Shown one piece after another: positions 51,182 through 61,847 of a stretch of 64,000 nt of DNA. The first letter of the stretch is position 1; the number at the start of each line of letters is the position of its first letter. Both the position numbers and the translations under genes were made by a program. The DNA is from Tubiluchus corallicola (taxonomy: Eukaryota > Priapulida > Priapulimorpha > Priapulimorphida > Tubiluchidae). The notes beneath the pieces were generated by a model. It was given only the letters and a program-made list of their open reading frames with translations. It did no database searches and was not told the origin of the DNA. The stretch covers positions 653,672 through 717,671 of the forward strand of contig JAQGDQ010000072.1 in the NCBI GenBank assembly GCA_030141605.1. Reading direction: 5' to 3'.

Positions 51182-53353
51182 ATGTTGTCTGAAGTTACAT
51201 CTCACATTTCGCTTTTCAATGGGATTTGTGTGTTTGCAAGTATCTCTGTGGTTATTTTACTGATATACCTTGCAGCTCTGTGTGCTCGTTGTAAGAAAGG
51301 ACGAGATTCTTCTGCAATAGCATTGACAAATGTGCAAAGTGTGTCTGTTAGCTATGAGCAGACAGAAAATGTGGTGACAGTTGCTGTGCCTGACCACAGT
51401 GCTGCAAATGGACGAACAGTATTAGGTGAATATCAATCGGATTCTTTACAACGTGTACAGAATCAGAGGCAAGTTGATTCTAAACCAAATCGCCGTTTAC
51501 CAGAGCCACCGCCTGGTCGCCCCAATATTCCGCAACCACCCACTCCTGTTGCCACTGGTCAAGATGTACCAGGTTTTTCTGAAAATTTTACACAACCCAC
51601 TCAGGATAACACCTCTGAACTTTACGAGTCTGTGCGTGATGATGTGCTGATCTCATTGGATTTTCATGCCAAACCTGATCCTCCCTATGCTAAAGTGCAA
51701 AAAAGCTTCCACTTCAATCAGTCAAGGGCAAATGAGCATAAAGAAGTGGCTTCTTCATCTGATTCACCTTATTCTAAAGTTGACCCTCCCTATACAAAAG
51801 TAAAGGGTGAAGTATCAGGTGAAGACTCAGCAGGTTATACTGTTGTTAGAGAACCTGCAGCTGACTATGCTGTAGAGGACTTGTATGAAGCTGTAGAAGA
51901 TGAGAATCTGCCTTCTGTGCCAGATAAAAGTTTTATAGTCGATCAGAGTGCGCAGAGTGATAATGAATCTGGTGCTGGCAGCTCCATGTCTGGCTATCCA
52001 CCTGGAATGGTTCCAAACAGCATTTTATCATCTGATTCGAATTCTGCGAGCCAAAACAAAGAAGGTTCCTATTTTAGTATAGGTATACGGGAACCCTTGG
52101 AAAATTTAAAAGCCAGAGAGGAAGCTAGACGTAAAGAGGAAGCGCAGAAACTGTTAGAACGGCAGCAAAGCGGCATAAATCAAAACACAATAGTCACAGA
52201 TGAAGAGCATTATTATACAACTGTTTCTAATGACTATCCAGACAATGGATATTCACAGGTGGAATGTGAAGATCAAGATCATCAGAACTTTAACGCTGCC
52301 ACAAGTAGGATAGAACGTACAGGTAGTGGCTCCGCGAGCGAGTTGTATGCTGAAATCGACAAAACGTCAGAAACTGAGTCAAATAGAAGTTCATTGTATG
52401 CAAAAGTGAATTATAGTCAAGTACGAAGCACTTCTGTAGGCGAAAATCCCATAGCTGTTAACAGACTTGATCATCTTATTACTTTTGATAATAATTCTAA
52501 TGCTTTTGATAACAACATTACTGTCCCAGCACTGAGTGCTGTGCCTGCAAGTGACAAGGCAGCTAAAGAAGATGTATCTGATCTGTATGCAGTAGTCGAT
52601 TTGAAAAAGAAAGCTAGAACTCGTGCTGCTAAACAAAGACCAATATCTGAACCTAACTTTGATCGACCCGCACATGAATTACCTAACTTTGAGCTGCCTT
52701 TACTTGACGTCTACACCGGGGGTGCACGACCTAAAATCCCTCCTAATAATTTCCTGTCAGATCGTAGCAGCAGTAGACGTGATGATGATCCTGGCTATGA
52801 AAGTATTTCTAACGAAGAAGTTTTTGTGACAAATATCACAGAAACAAAAAATAAGGGCGATTATAACAGTGATAGTTACATTGATAAAACGGGAAGTTTA
52901 ACACGACATGTTAGTGGGGCATTGTCGTGCTCATCAGTTTCAATAACTTATATTGATGATGATGATGGTGACGATGAAAAAACTGATCAAGGAGATGATG
53001 ATCCTAATTATAGTAAACTTGGTGAGCCATCTTTAAAAGTTGTGAGTGATGCTCAGCACTCTCGTCAAAGCAGCTTGAATTATGAAGAATCGTGGCAAAG
53101 ACTAGAAAAGAATCCGGAAATTCATCACGGTTTGGTTCACATCAGTAGTCATAAGCCAAGCCCAAACTTATGGAAAAGGAAAGAGCACATATATCAAGAA
53201 CTTGATAGCTGTGAACTGAAAAAGAGTAATAAAAAGAAGAAAAGGGAAGAGCACAGTCAGCATATGTTTGACTGGCTAAAGCGAGATGGCGGAAAGCATA
53301 GAAAACACCATTCTTCTAGTGATGATGATTTTAGAGAATGTACAAAATTTTAA
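51182..53353 (+). CDS. Transmembrane adaptor with many tyrosine motifs, Cbp/PAG-like architecture
   Basis: One uninterrupted frame encodes 723 residues. The first ATG is at 51182; the frame is open further upstream from a TTG. A short extracellular N-terminus and a single membrane segment (about 13-34, ICVFASISVVILLIYLAAL) are followed at once by CARCKKGR, a likely palmitoylation pair (C34, C37) plus basic stop-transfer residues. The rest is a long disordered cytoplasmic tail. It has a proline-rich SH3-type stretch (RRLPEPPPGRP, 104-114) and about twenty candidate phosphotyrosines: Y148 ESV, Y169 AKV, Y197 SKV, Y204 TKV, Y219 TVV, Y235 EAV, Y357 SQV, Y389 AEI, Y406 AKV, Y411 SQV, Y469 AVV, Y539 ESI, Y610 SKL, Y671 QEL. 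A charged helix (306-329), a lysine-rich segment (680-690) and a possible PDZ-binding end (TKF) complete it. Vertebrate PAG1/Cbp has the same plan, but sequence similarity is weak, so the match may be convergent. Confidence 0.85.
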   Translation: MLSEVTSHISLFNGICVFASISVVILLIYLAALCARCKKGRDSSAIALTNVQSVSVSYEQTENVVTVAVPDHSAANGRTVLGEYQSDSLQRVQNQRQVDSKPNRRLPEPPPGRPNIPQPPTPVATGQDVPGFSENFTQPTQDNTSELYESVRDDVLISLDFHAKPDPPYAKVQKSFHFNQSRANEHKEVASSSDSPYSKVDPPYTKVKGEVSGEDSAGYTVVREPAADYAVEDLYEAVEDENLPSVPDKSFIVDQSAQSDNESGAGSSMSGYPPGMVPNSILSSDSNSASQNKEGSYFSIGIREPLENLKAREEARRKEEAQKLLERQQSGINQNTIVTDEEHYYTTVSNDYPDNGYSQVECEDQDHQNFNAATSRIERTGSGSASELYAEIDKTSETESNRSSLYAKVNYSQVRSTSVGENPIAVNRLDHLITFDNNSNAFDNNITVPALSAVPASDKAAKEDVSDLYAVVDLKKKARTRAAKQRPISEPNFDRPAHELPNFELPLLDVYTGGARPKIPPNNFLSDRSSSRRDDDPGYESISNEEVFVTNITETKNKGDYNSDSYIDKTGSLTRHVSGALSCSSVSITYIDDDDGDDEKTDQGDDDPNYSKLGEPSLKVVSDAQHSRQSSLNYEESWQRLEKNPEIHHGLVHISSHKPSPNLWKRKEHIYQELDSCELKKSNKKKKREEHSQHMFDWLKRDGGKHRKHHSSSDDDFRECTKF

Positions 53354-55690
53354 TTATAATTTGAGAATCAAAACAGGATTTACTCATGTTTTATCATGTT
53401 TTAATTTATTACAAGAAATCACAGATTTTTAGGTGATTGCCTTGACACATTATTTAAAGTGATTAATTAATTTATTTTTTTTATGATTTTGCAGCAAAGA
53501 GCAAAAAATTATAGATGAGTGAATTATTGAGTGCTGCAGGTATAGATTAAACTTTTCCATTGAAGTATCCTGATGCTGTTTTATGATATTTTATCATTTA
53601 AATTCCATCCCCATAGCCACTTTGCACCAGTCACCAGCTTTATGTCATTAAAGGTTAGTCAGTTTTATGATGATCAGAATGTTTCTGTGACTTGTAAAAC
53701 TGATTAATTGCAACTAGTGATATTTCAGTTCTTGCAAGTTTATAAAACCAATAACATTATTTAAGATTTTTAGGTTGTTTATTTGCTACACTTAATAAAA
53801 TTAATGCATTTGGTAAAACTTTGCGGCTTTTTATTTGCCCTATAAGATAATATGGTTTTGTATTCTGACATCCCATTTTTTAATTCATGTTGTATGCTAC
53901 CCTGTAATTGTTTTTTTTTTATAAAATGTAAGGGATTTAATGATGACAAAGCACAAGAAACTGTCATTATAAAAATATATGTTAGTGAAACACAGTCTCA
54001 TTCACCTGAAATGAAACAGGTTTTTTAGAAGTTTTAATAAGCAATGAGCTACAGCCATGTTTGTAAAACAGTTTCCAAAAATGTTAAAACAATTGTTATG
54101 TTGCTTGGCGTCACAAAATACAAAAATAAAGTGAATTTGGGCATACAGGACAAAATAGTGTGCCATTTTATGGTAGTAATTTTTTATTTCGACAATAGCA
54201 TTTCTTGTATCATAAATAAATTCAGTCTGTTTTTAGCTTTTCTTCAGACTTGAGCTCTAATAAGACCAGACTTCAAAAATATGCGTTGACGTATTTGTAA
54301 ATTGTATTTGTAAGTTAGACAGAAATATATTTGTAAATTAGTATTGAAAATAAGAATAATTTATTGTGACTGATTCTTGCTTCGTGATATGCGTAGTTAT
54401 ACTGGTAGGTTTGTGTTTGCTTGACTCCAAATCATTGCTATTACGTAATGCTTGACTTTAATTACTACTTATCATGCAGTGTAATGATTAATAGATACAC
54501 AGAAAATTATCTAATAATTTGGAAATGATAAATGTAGTATTACGCTGATATATTTGTGGTAGGAGTCATCATCTTTTTTTATCATTATGAATATGAATTC
54601 GCTGATAATTTTGCTTGTCACACATTGTAATGATTAATACTATGCAGCGTTTGTTTAAGCTTAGAGATTGTAAGTCTACAAACGTGAATGTTAGAAACTT
54701 TGTTTTTTAAATTTGTTTGCTTTATTAGTGTGCTAATTGGATGGACTTTTCTAATTTAAAAAGTTTGAAAACTATTAGTAATGTTGATATAGGAAACGTA
54801 AAATCATTGTACTACACTACTGTATCCTATAAATAATAATTATTATTATTTTCTGTAAAATAGAGAACCTTCTAATTTTTCATTTCATACCCACAAAAGC
54901 AGTAATCACAATATTCCATGATAACGTTTGTACATTTGTTCTTTTTTTACAATTATCTGTCATTAATATTTGGTTTGCTGTAAAGTTGATTTGACAGTGG
55001 ATATTATAATATTTTATACTTTGTATATTATGAAAACTATGGCCGTGCTGTGAAATCCAATTACATGTGATAATCATTTAATTGGTGGTTTTCTTTTTGG
55101 CTGGTTTGATTTCTTGCATCTCTTTTTACTTACAAAAGTTCATAGGTGTAATTATATTATTATTTTAGTATTAGTATTATTATTAATAGTAGTACCTTAG
55201 TATTTGACTGTTTTGCCATTTCTACAACGTGTTGTCTTGGTTTGAGGGTTGTGTCAAGAATTACTTCCAAGCCTTTTTCTCTATCACTTTTCTACAGTGT
55301 GTGACATAGCCTTTTATTAGCCGTGTGCAAAAGTAATAAGTAATAGTGTATTAAACAATTTTTGCATGAAAGCATTGCTGAATCAATAGAGAATTCTAAG
55401 CTGTCATGCCTTCAAAATTCCCAGTAGTGTCTAAGTTCGTAAGTTCGAGGCCGATCTCTTCGAGTCAGGGGCATAGTATTATGTTTACAGCTGACAGCAT
55501 GGATAGGGGTTAAGCATAAATGACCGCTTTTTACCCCTCCGATCTTCTCTGGATGCTTTATTTATTTTAAGTTTTCTAGTAGTGGTTGCGCTAACGATAC
55601 GATCTGTAAGATAGGTCAGTGTGTTCTTTTACGATCAATAGTGTCAGGTTCCCTAAAAATTCCAGGCGTCTTGTTGCCATTGCAGAAGGC
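53354..55690. other. Adaptor 3' UTR and intergenic region
   Basis: AT-rich sequence. AATAAA at 53794-53799 is the first good polyadenylation signal after the adaptor stop. ATT-type microsatellite patches lie at 54833-54851 and 55155-55190. No gene is seen. Confidence 0.45.
53794..53799 (+). promoter_or_regulatory. Candidate adaptor polyadenylation signal
   Basis: AATAAA lies 441 nt after the stop codon at 53353. It is the first canonical hexamer after the stop. Confidence 0.4.
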
Positions 55691-55915
55691 TAGGATCAAT
55701 GTATTTATCCTGGTGATTAACCTCTAGAATTTTACAAAACAACTGAAGTTAAACTAATAGGCCGATTGGTGTGGCATATGCACTACGCAGTCTTCCAACT
55801 TGTTGGAATATTTCCTTCTAAACTTTTATTCAAGATATACAGAGGCGGTTCCATCAGGACGTTTTTGTTGTTTACTAAAACACTTGCATGAATTCATCAG
55901 GACCAATCAGTGCAA
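55690..55915 (-). pseudogene. LINE reverse transcriptase N-terminal fragment
   Basis: On the minus strand, pieces in two frames read GPDEFMQVF, EPPLYILNKSLEGNIPTSWK, NRPISLTSVV and CKILEVN. This is the well-known start of the RT domain of CR1/Jockey-type LINEs. Stops follow MQVF, and a frameshift separates NRPISLTSVV from CKILE. The endonuclease and the catalytic RT motifs are absent. It could come from the same family as the fragment at 18119-18870, which covers a later part of the protein. Confidence 0.7.
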
Positions 55916-57300
55916 CACGTGCACTGCATGCCTGCTAATTTTCAAAAAATAATTATCATGTAAAAAGCATTAATTTGTAAATATTTCTAATAATTAACTA
56001 TTATTGTTAATATTTATTAACATTTCACACTCGTATTGTAATGTCGGTAGACTATAGGTTTTGCGAACCATCACACTACATAAGCGACGGAGCTGTATGC
56101 ATTCACGATATTTTCCAATGTGAAAGCACACCACATTTTAGACAGGGAAATTATAGGCGTGGCTTAATCAAAACTTGTCCAATAACAATTAGCGGCAGCA
56201 TTATTTTTTATACCAGGCTTACCCTGAGAGAAATGCCCGCCGTTCATTCAATTTGGGTTTTCGTTCAGTAGCGACGCGTAATGCATCACATGGTTTGTTT
56301 GAGCCATTGTTTAATACGTACGGGTACTGTAGTTGATAGAGTTCTGTCTGTAGCTCTTTTAGAGTGCTAGATAATAACTGTTTACCTGTTTTATAAATTA
56401 CTGTAGTGTTTGGACTTTTCATTGCGTCAATTTCAGTTTTCAGCACATCGGTATTTTTATTGCTTTAGTTATATTATCCCGATCGGCTTTAGTGTAATGT
56501 TATTGCAGTAGTTCTCCTTCAGTATGCGAGAAGTGCATGTGTGGTAAGTATTTCTTTTACATCGTTTCTATATTAACATATTTTTAATTACCTAGGATGT
56601 AAAGGTTGGTTTAAAACAAGGTACCGCTTTGACACTGCATCTTTAAAGTTGAATTACGCTACATAATTGTAGCTTAGATCTGCGTCAGTTATGATAAATA
56701 CCTGACATTGCAACTCTCCCGATTTGGAATATTTCATTGAAATTTTAGTGATGTTTTCTTTCACTGTGCGTAGACCACTTCCAACAGATAAGTGAACTTA
56801 GTTTAGAGATCGCTTATCTGTCTCAAGCTATTGTTGTTGTTATTATTTTGCTGTAATTGCCAAATGCTGCATTTGAATGAATGAGCTGTACTAAGGCATT
56901 CATGTAAGGTTGACAAACATTTCAGCTGCTATTGGCCAACAGTTATTTATCACTGCTTATTTCTAGTTTTCTATTTATAGCAAAGTAATACCACATCAGC
57001 AATGTGTTATCTGCATCCGAAATTGTTGTTTCGGTAAATTAATGGTTTTCAAGTAGGTTAAAACTTGGTTGTACAATACTTTATCAAGTACCTTAAGAAA
57101 GCCCTGGACAACAGAAACGGAGTGAGGTCTACAATTTGTTGGTTCATCCGTAGGGCTGCTGAATTTCAATTAGCTATAACGTGTTCTCTACGTTACCTAC
57201 GAAAGCTATAGCTAAATTTGCCTAAAAATTGACATATTTTAAGTACATTTCACACGTTTGTGTACCAGAATTTAGATCGCATTTGAGGCCTCGAAAATAC
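55916..57300. other. Intergenic, weak coding candidate at 56219-56446 (-)
   Basis: The minus-strand stretch 56446-56219 is open for 75 codons with a plausible donor (GG|GTAAGC) at its end. It includes MKSPNTTVIYKTGKQLLSST and ELQTELYQLQYPYVLNNG. It has no initiating ATG at its start, but an internal one lies at MKSPN. No family is recognised and no partner exon was found. The rest is AT-rich without features. Confidence 0.3.
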
Positions 57301-57309
57301 CCTTAAATA

Positions 57310-58095
57310 CAAGAAAATGCGTTGGGGGCCGGGGCTCCGCCCCGTATGGATATAATAGAAAATGGGGACAAAAGCAGTCACGTCACTAATGTCTGCGTGA
57401 ATTCCATTTATTTACGAACCCCTCTACATTGTGATGGTTGGATCCATTACGAGTGGTCTATGATATCATCTATACTCTTATATTAATATTCTTGGTATCT
57501 ACTATCTACTATCTACTATTATATTAATATTCTTGGTATCTTAATATATTTATTTATATATAAGATTCGAGGCTACAGCCCGGACGAGGGCACCATTTGC
57601 GGCGATCTATATATCAAACGAAAGGTCTCGATCTAGTGTCGTGCCATTGATGGTTTATTTTTTGAATGGGGCCCACCGGGAGGAACGGGGGGCGAAAAAC
57701 CTCCAAAAATGGCCCTTTTTCGGCCGTTTTTTGCAAAAGTTATACGGCTGAGATGTAGAGAACGGGAACGGGCCGAGGGGGTGCTGGGTATGGATAGATA
57801 GCCCGTTTAGCGGTGGGTGTAGTAGGCATATATAGAATTCCCAAGAGGGCCACGGGGTCCCGTAACGGGCGTTTTCCCGGACCCAACTCGCGATTTTTTC
57901 GAAATTTTGACCAAACAGCATGCGGGAAAAACGCTCTAGCGTCGCCCGGTGGGACTCTCGGAAGGAGATATATAGCTCTTTACAAAGAGGAAGAACACGG
58001 CTACACGACGATGTGGGCTATATGTTAGGGCAGGTCCACCGAGAGGAGTACTGGCGAGTTAATTAGAGGTTCCATTTTCGGCAATTTTCGCTTAA
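57310..58095. other. GC-rich anomalous island
   Basis: Base composition jumps from AT-rich to GC-rich, starting with a GGGGCTCCGCCCC hairpin (57331-57343) and continuing with GGGGCCCACCGGGAGG, GGGAACGGGCCGAGGGGG and GCCCGGTGGGACTC. No long frame looks coding. It contains the first copy of inverted repeat A (57559-57636). It is unlike anything else in the window and may be a repeat element or foreign insertion. Confidence 0.5.
57559..57636 (+). repeat. Inverted repeat A, left copy
   Basis: About 78 nt (AAGATTCGAGGCTACAGCCC ... GGTCTCGATCTAGT) that recurs in reverse complement at 58819-58897 with three or four mismatches. Matching AT-rich flanks (ATTAATATTCTTGGTAT) extend the similarity. Confidence 0.85.
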
Positions 58096-58417
58096 GAAAC
58101 TGCTGACGCAAAGGCATTGTTGTGACGTCATCCATTGTACTCTGTCTATAACTTTAATTCAGTAAAAGCTGCTACAGGCTTTGCGTTAGTTAAACAAACA
58201 GTAGGCATGATGTTACGGGCTTTGTGTTATAAATGAGGACTAGGTAGGATGTTCGCGTGATATTGATTATACGTGGTTTTTATGCAAAATCTTTTGCGGG
58301 GCCTTTGCTATTTATTATATTATAGCACATAGTTTCAACTTTGTGAAAAATGTTTGGAATGGTTTTGTTGTAATGCTGTGCTGTTGGTGCTTGTGCTATA
58401 GGTGTCGTCATCGTTGC

Positions 58418-58442
58418 CACCATCATCATCATCATCATCAAC
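58418..58442. repeat. (CAT)n microsatellite
   Basis: ACCATCATCATCATCATCAT-type run immediately before the G/T-rich arm. Confidence 0.8.
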
Positions 58443-58464
58443 ATCATGATCACCACGTGAGGTG

Positions 58465-58790
58465 GTGGATTTGATGTGGTGTGCTTTGTGTGTTGTGCTA
58501 TGGATGGTGTGGTGGGGTGATAGGGTGTGTGGGGTGTGGTGTGGGTAGTGTGGTATGGAGTGGGTGGCGTGGTGTGTGGGTGCGAGGGGGTTGTGGTGCA
58601 GTGCGGTGTGATGTGGTGGAGTATTATGGTGTGGGTGGTGTGGTGCAGTGTGGTGTTATGGTGCGGTGCAGTGTGGTGTGATGTGGTGGAGTGGTATGGT
58701 GTGGGCGATGTGGTGTGATGAGGTGGAGTGGTGTGGTGTGGGTTTTGTGTTGATTTGTGCACAAAATTCTTTTTGTGGGGTTTGGCTAGC
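58465..58790 (+). repeat. G/T-rich arm of a long inverted repeat (B)
   Basis: A minisatellite-like tract of TGGTGTGG, GTGGAGTGGTATGG and TGATGTGG units on this strand, ending in the unique block TTTGTGCACAAAATTCTTTT and GGGGTTTGGCTAGC. It pairs with 58929-59255. Open frames here (Cys/Val/Gly-rich or His/Thr/Pro-rich) are products of the repeat and not genes. Confidence 0.85.
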
Positions 58791-58818
58791 CCACCGTTAA
58801 TTAAGATTTTAATCTATT

Positions 58819-58897
58819 ACTAGATCGAGACCTTTCGTTTGATATATAGATCGCCGCAAATGGTGCCGTTGTCTGGGCTGTAGCCTCGAATCTTATA
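58819..58897 (-). repeat. Inverted repeat A, right copy
   Basis: Reverse complement of 57559-57636, located in the loop between the two B arms. Confidence 0.85.
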
Positions 58898-58928
58898 TAT
58901 ATATATATACCAAGAATATTAATATATA

Positions 58929-59255
58929 GGCTAGCCAAACCCCACAAAAAGAATTTTGTGCACAAATCAACACACAACCCACATCACACCACTCCACTTC
59001 ATCACACCACACTGCACCACACCATACCACTCCACCTCATCGCACCACACAATACCACCACACTGCACCGCACCACACCATACCACCTACACACCACACC
59101 ATCCACACCATACCACTCCACCACATCACACCACACCGCACCACTCCATACCACTGCAGCACACCGCACCACACACCACACCACACCACCCACACCATAC
59201 GACTCCACCACATCACACCACACCATACCGCTGCACCACACCACACCGCAAATAG
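58929..59255 (-). repeat. C/A-rich arm of a long inverted repeat (B')
   Basis: The tract starts GGCTAGCCAAACCCCAC and continues with CACCACACCATACCACTCCA-type units. Its first 60 nt are almost exactly the reverse complement of 58731-58790; further out the arms diverge by unit gain and loss. The spacer is about 138 nt. Confidence 0.85.
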
Positions 59256-59402
59256 CTTTCAGAAAAAATATTCACCTATTATTTCAGATTTTGACAGAAC
59301 TGAGGTATTGTATTAGTAATAGTAAGGACTAGTAGGAGGCACTAATGGAATGGAAGTGAAGGTCAGCAAGTAATGCTGTGTCTGGTTATTACTTAATAAA
59401 AA

Positions 59403-61847
59403 ACTCTGGCAATTGCTGAATTTTAAGCAAAAATTTCCAAAAACATAAATAAAACAAAAATAATTTCTCTAAAAATTATTTTTGATATTTGACAGAATTA
59501 CAAACCATAACATCATCGTAGTCGTCATCATCGTCATCTTCGTTGTCATCGTCATTCTCATCATCGTCATCATCAGGCTCAGGCAATTCATCATCATCCT
59601 GTAGCTCAGCTAAAAGAGCAGTCTGCCGGCAGGAGTCCAATAAATCATTATCTGAATCACTGACACAAATAACATAGTTATAATTTACCCTTTTAGATAC
59701 AACTTTGTATTTCCATCAAATAGCAATGAATCTTATTCTAAAGCTTGACATCGTGAGCTGATTAAAACAATCTCAGTTAGCTATAACATCCTACAATGCA
59801 TCATACATCAAACACACACACATTAAGTGAAGCGTGACTTTCAAAGCAAATTGTTCACAGTAACAAGAACAATAACAATGCAAGTACATACTAGACATGC
59901 TATTCCAGAAAATAAAAATCAAATTAAATAAACACAGTAACACAGTATAAAAGACGCAAGTGTTCACAATCTCACCTAGATGTAGTCGAGGCAAGACTCA
60001 TTGTGAGTGCTTGGGACAAAGTGGTACCACCACTGGCAGCTACACTTGGTGCTTGAGAATTCTGCTGACTATTTGTTGTATTGAGACTGGGGAAACTTTG
60101 AGCTGTACTGAGAGGTCCTGCAATGTTGAATATATCATAAGTAAAAACACACACAAAAATGCATAGTAAAAAATTAGCACGAGCAAAAATTTTATTAAGT
60201 AAGCATTTTGGTGACAAGCTAACAAACTTAAGTGGCAAAAACTCATCTTAATTTTAACCAGTTTTAGAACTATAGCTACAACCTATCTATTGAATACAGA
60301 TCTGTTAAAAATTGCTAACATACCCTCGCCAGGTAGGTTAGAAGACAAAGCAAGTCGAACAAGGCTGCTAGCATTATTTGCTCCACGAGTCAAAGCCATG
60401 TTGTTGACAGAATTATTTGGTGCATTACCAGACTGTCGGCGACGTGCAGCAGCTGCAAAGGTCTCCAACAAGCTCACAGTTGCTTCCAAGCTACTCGACA
60501 AATTCGGTACAGAGACACTCATTGGACTGCCTCCACCGCGGCTGGATGATGAAGTTGATGTTGGAGTGGTGCCATCACCCCTCTTGCTTGAGCCACTTGG
60601 AGGTATTTTCTCACGGCGTTTCTCACTGATTCTCTTCAGCAGCGTTTTTTCTTCATTACGACGCTGATGGTGCTCATGTGTGGACATTAGTGAAGAGGCA
60701 TAGGATGATTCTAGCAACTTATTAGGTGGTGTCGGTACTGCTGCTGCTGCTGCTCCTGAAAAGTTGATCAAAGTTATTTAAATGATTTTTTTTATACAAA
60801 TCAAATTGACAAACATTATTTAACTACTGGCTAACTACCACAGGTCTTAGGTGACACAAAAGTCTCACATCCATTTTCCTTAATTTTTGTTCCTATCAAG
60901 GTAATAAGTAACAGATAACTGACTACTATAACTTTACAACGTACCGGACTCATCTGCTGTTTGCACTAGCACAGCGGTTTCAGTATTAACAGAGGTAGCT
61001 GTTGCATTTTGTGGCTCTTCTCCCGAATCAACAGTCACAGTAACTAGGGCTTCAGCACTCGCTAAATTCAATACCGATTCTGCCACGGCCTCAGCTGCCT
61101 CCTGTAGAATAAAAGTTTCTTTTAAAATCATTTTTTAAAGCGACTATGTATTTAAAAATAACCTTCTCTTGTCTATCATTTCAACAGCCATTTTCAATGG
61201 TTTCTGCTTAATCATCTTTTTTTCTACTTTGTTTGGCACCAGTAATAAGATTTTAATGACAGATCAGCATTTCCCTCCAAAGTTTTCTAGCCAAATTCTA
61301 TTATAGCACCTTTGATGTAACTTTAGATGGTAGACTATCAGCAGATGCCGCTTGCTCAGTGGCAGCAACAGAGGATACACCTTTCTTCTCCATGGCTTCA
61401 GGTAAACTTGGAGTGGAGCTGCTCTTACTGCGGCTAGAAGAAAGTACTGGTATTTTGCCTAATGCATCGGCCCTGCGAATATTGCCTGCAAAGACAACCA
61501 ACATTTTTTCACTCTCAGCTCCTTAGAAATTCAAAAAAGGGCTGCAACTCTTGACAAACATCTTTCTCTAAAACAATCAAATCCAACATCTTTCTCTAAA
61601 ACAATCAAATCCTTTTTAGTTTAAAAATTTAATGCAAGAATTTTCACCAGTGTTACATTTTTCTTTGTAATGCACTGTCTTTGCAGATTTAAAATAAAAC
61701 CTTCAAAAATTCTTAGTACCAGATAAGCGCACAAATATTAGCAGTCTTAAACATCAATAGCCGCTACAGAAGAGCCATAGTTGCAATAGCAACAGTAACA
61801 ACTGCAACGACAATACAGGCAATGACAGCAGGCACAGTGAAAACAAT
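59403..61847. repeat. Tandem segmental duplication, copy 1
   Basis: 2445-bp unit carrying five HECTD1 exons. It repeats directly from 61848 to the window end. Differences seen are one GCT unit in an alanine run (copy 1 has one more) and a T/C difference in an intron (TTTCCCTCC against TTCCCCTCC). Confidence 0.95.
59506..61485 (-). pseudogene. HECTD1: HECTD1 internal exons, copy 1 (partial gene)
   Basis: HECTD1 is a large HECT-type E3 ubiquitin ligase. Minus-strand exons: 61485-61310, 61101-60945, 60755-60324, 60117-59976 and 59659-59506, with agreeing phases among themselves. They encode the low-complexity region before the HECT domain: GNIRRADALGKIPVLSSSRS; EAAEAVAESVLNLASAEALV; an Ala run then HEHHQRRNEEKTLLKRISEK and SPMSVSVPNLSSSLEATVSL; AQSFPSLNTTNS; and SDSDNDLLDSCRQTALLAEL with an acidic tail DDDELPEPDDDDDEND. 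The last block is the diagnostic LDSCR...LLAELDDDEDLPEP region of HECTD1. No later exons (HECT domain) occur between here and the adaptor gene. Joining this copy after copy 2 breaks the frame, so it is called a partial or broken copy, although an assembly error could make it the only real one. Confidence 0.75.

Noticed and set aside
51426-51650. Short frames on both strands inside the adaptor gene (also 52391-52675 and 52623-52829)
   Set aside because: Shadows of the single 723-codon frame.
57655-58028. Overlapping open frames in the GC-rich island
   Set aside because: Open on both strands, with no recognisable domain; GC-rich DNA has few stops by chance.
58280-59332. Several His/Thr/Pro-rich or Cys/Val/Gly-rich open frames
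   Set aside because: They are direct products of the CACCACAC/TGGTGTGG repeat, open in many frames on both strands.
59960-60246. Other frames around HECTD1 exon 60117-59976
   Set aside because: They overlap the exon in wrong frames and lack splice or homology support.
60290-60667. Plus-strand 125-codon frame (and its copy at 62735-63112)
   Set aside because: Antisense shadow of the well-supported HECTD1 exon, which has matching splice sites and family similarity.
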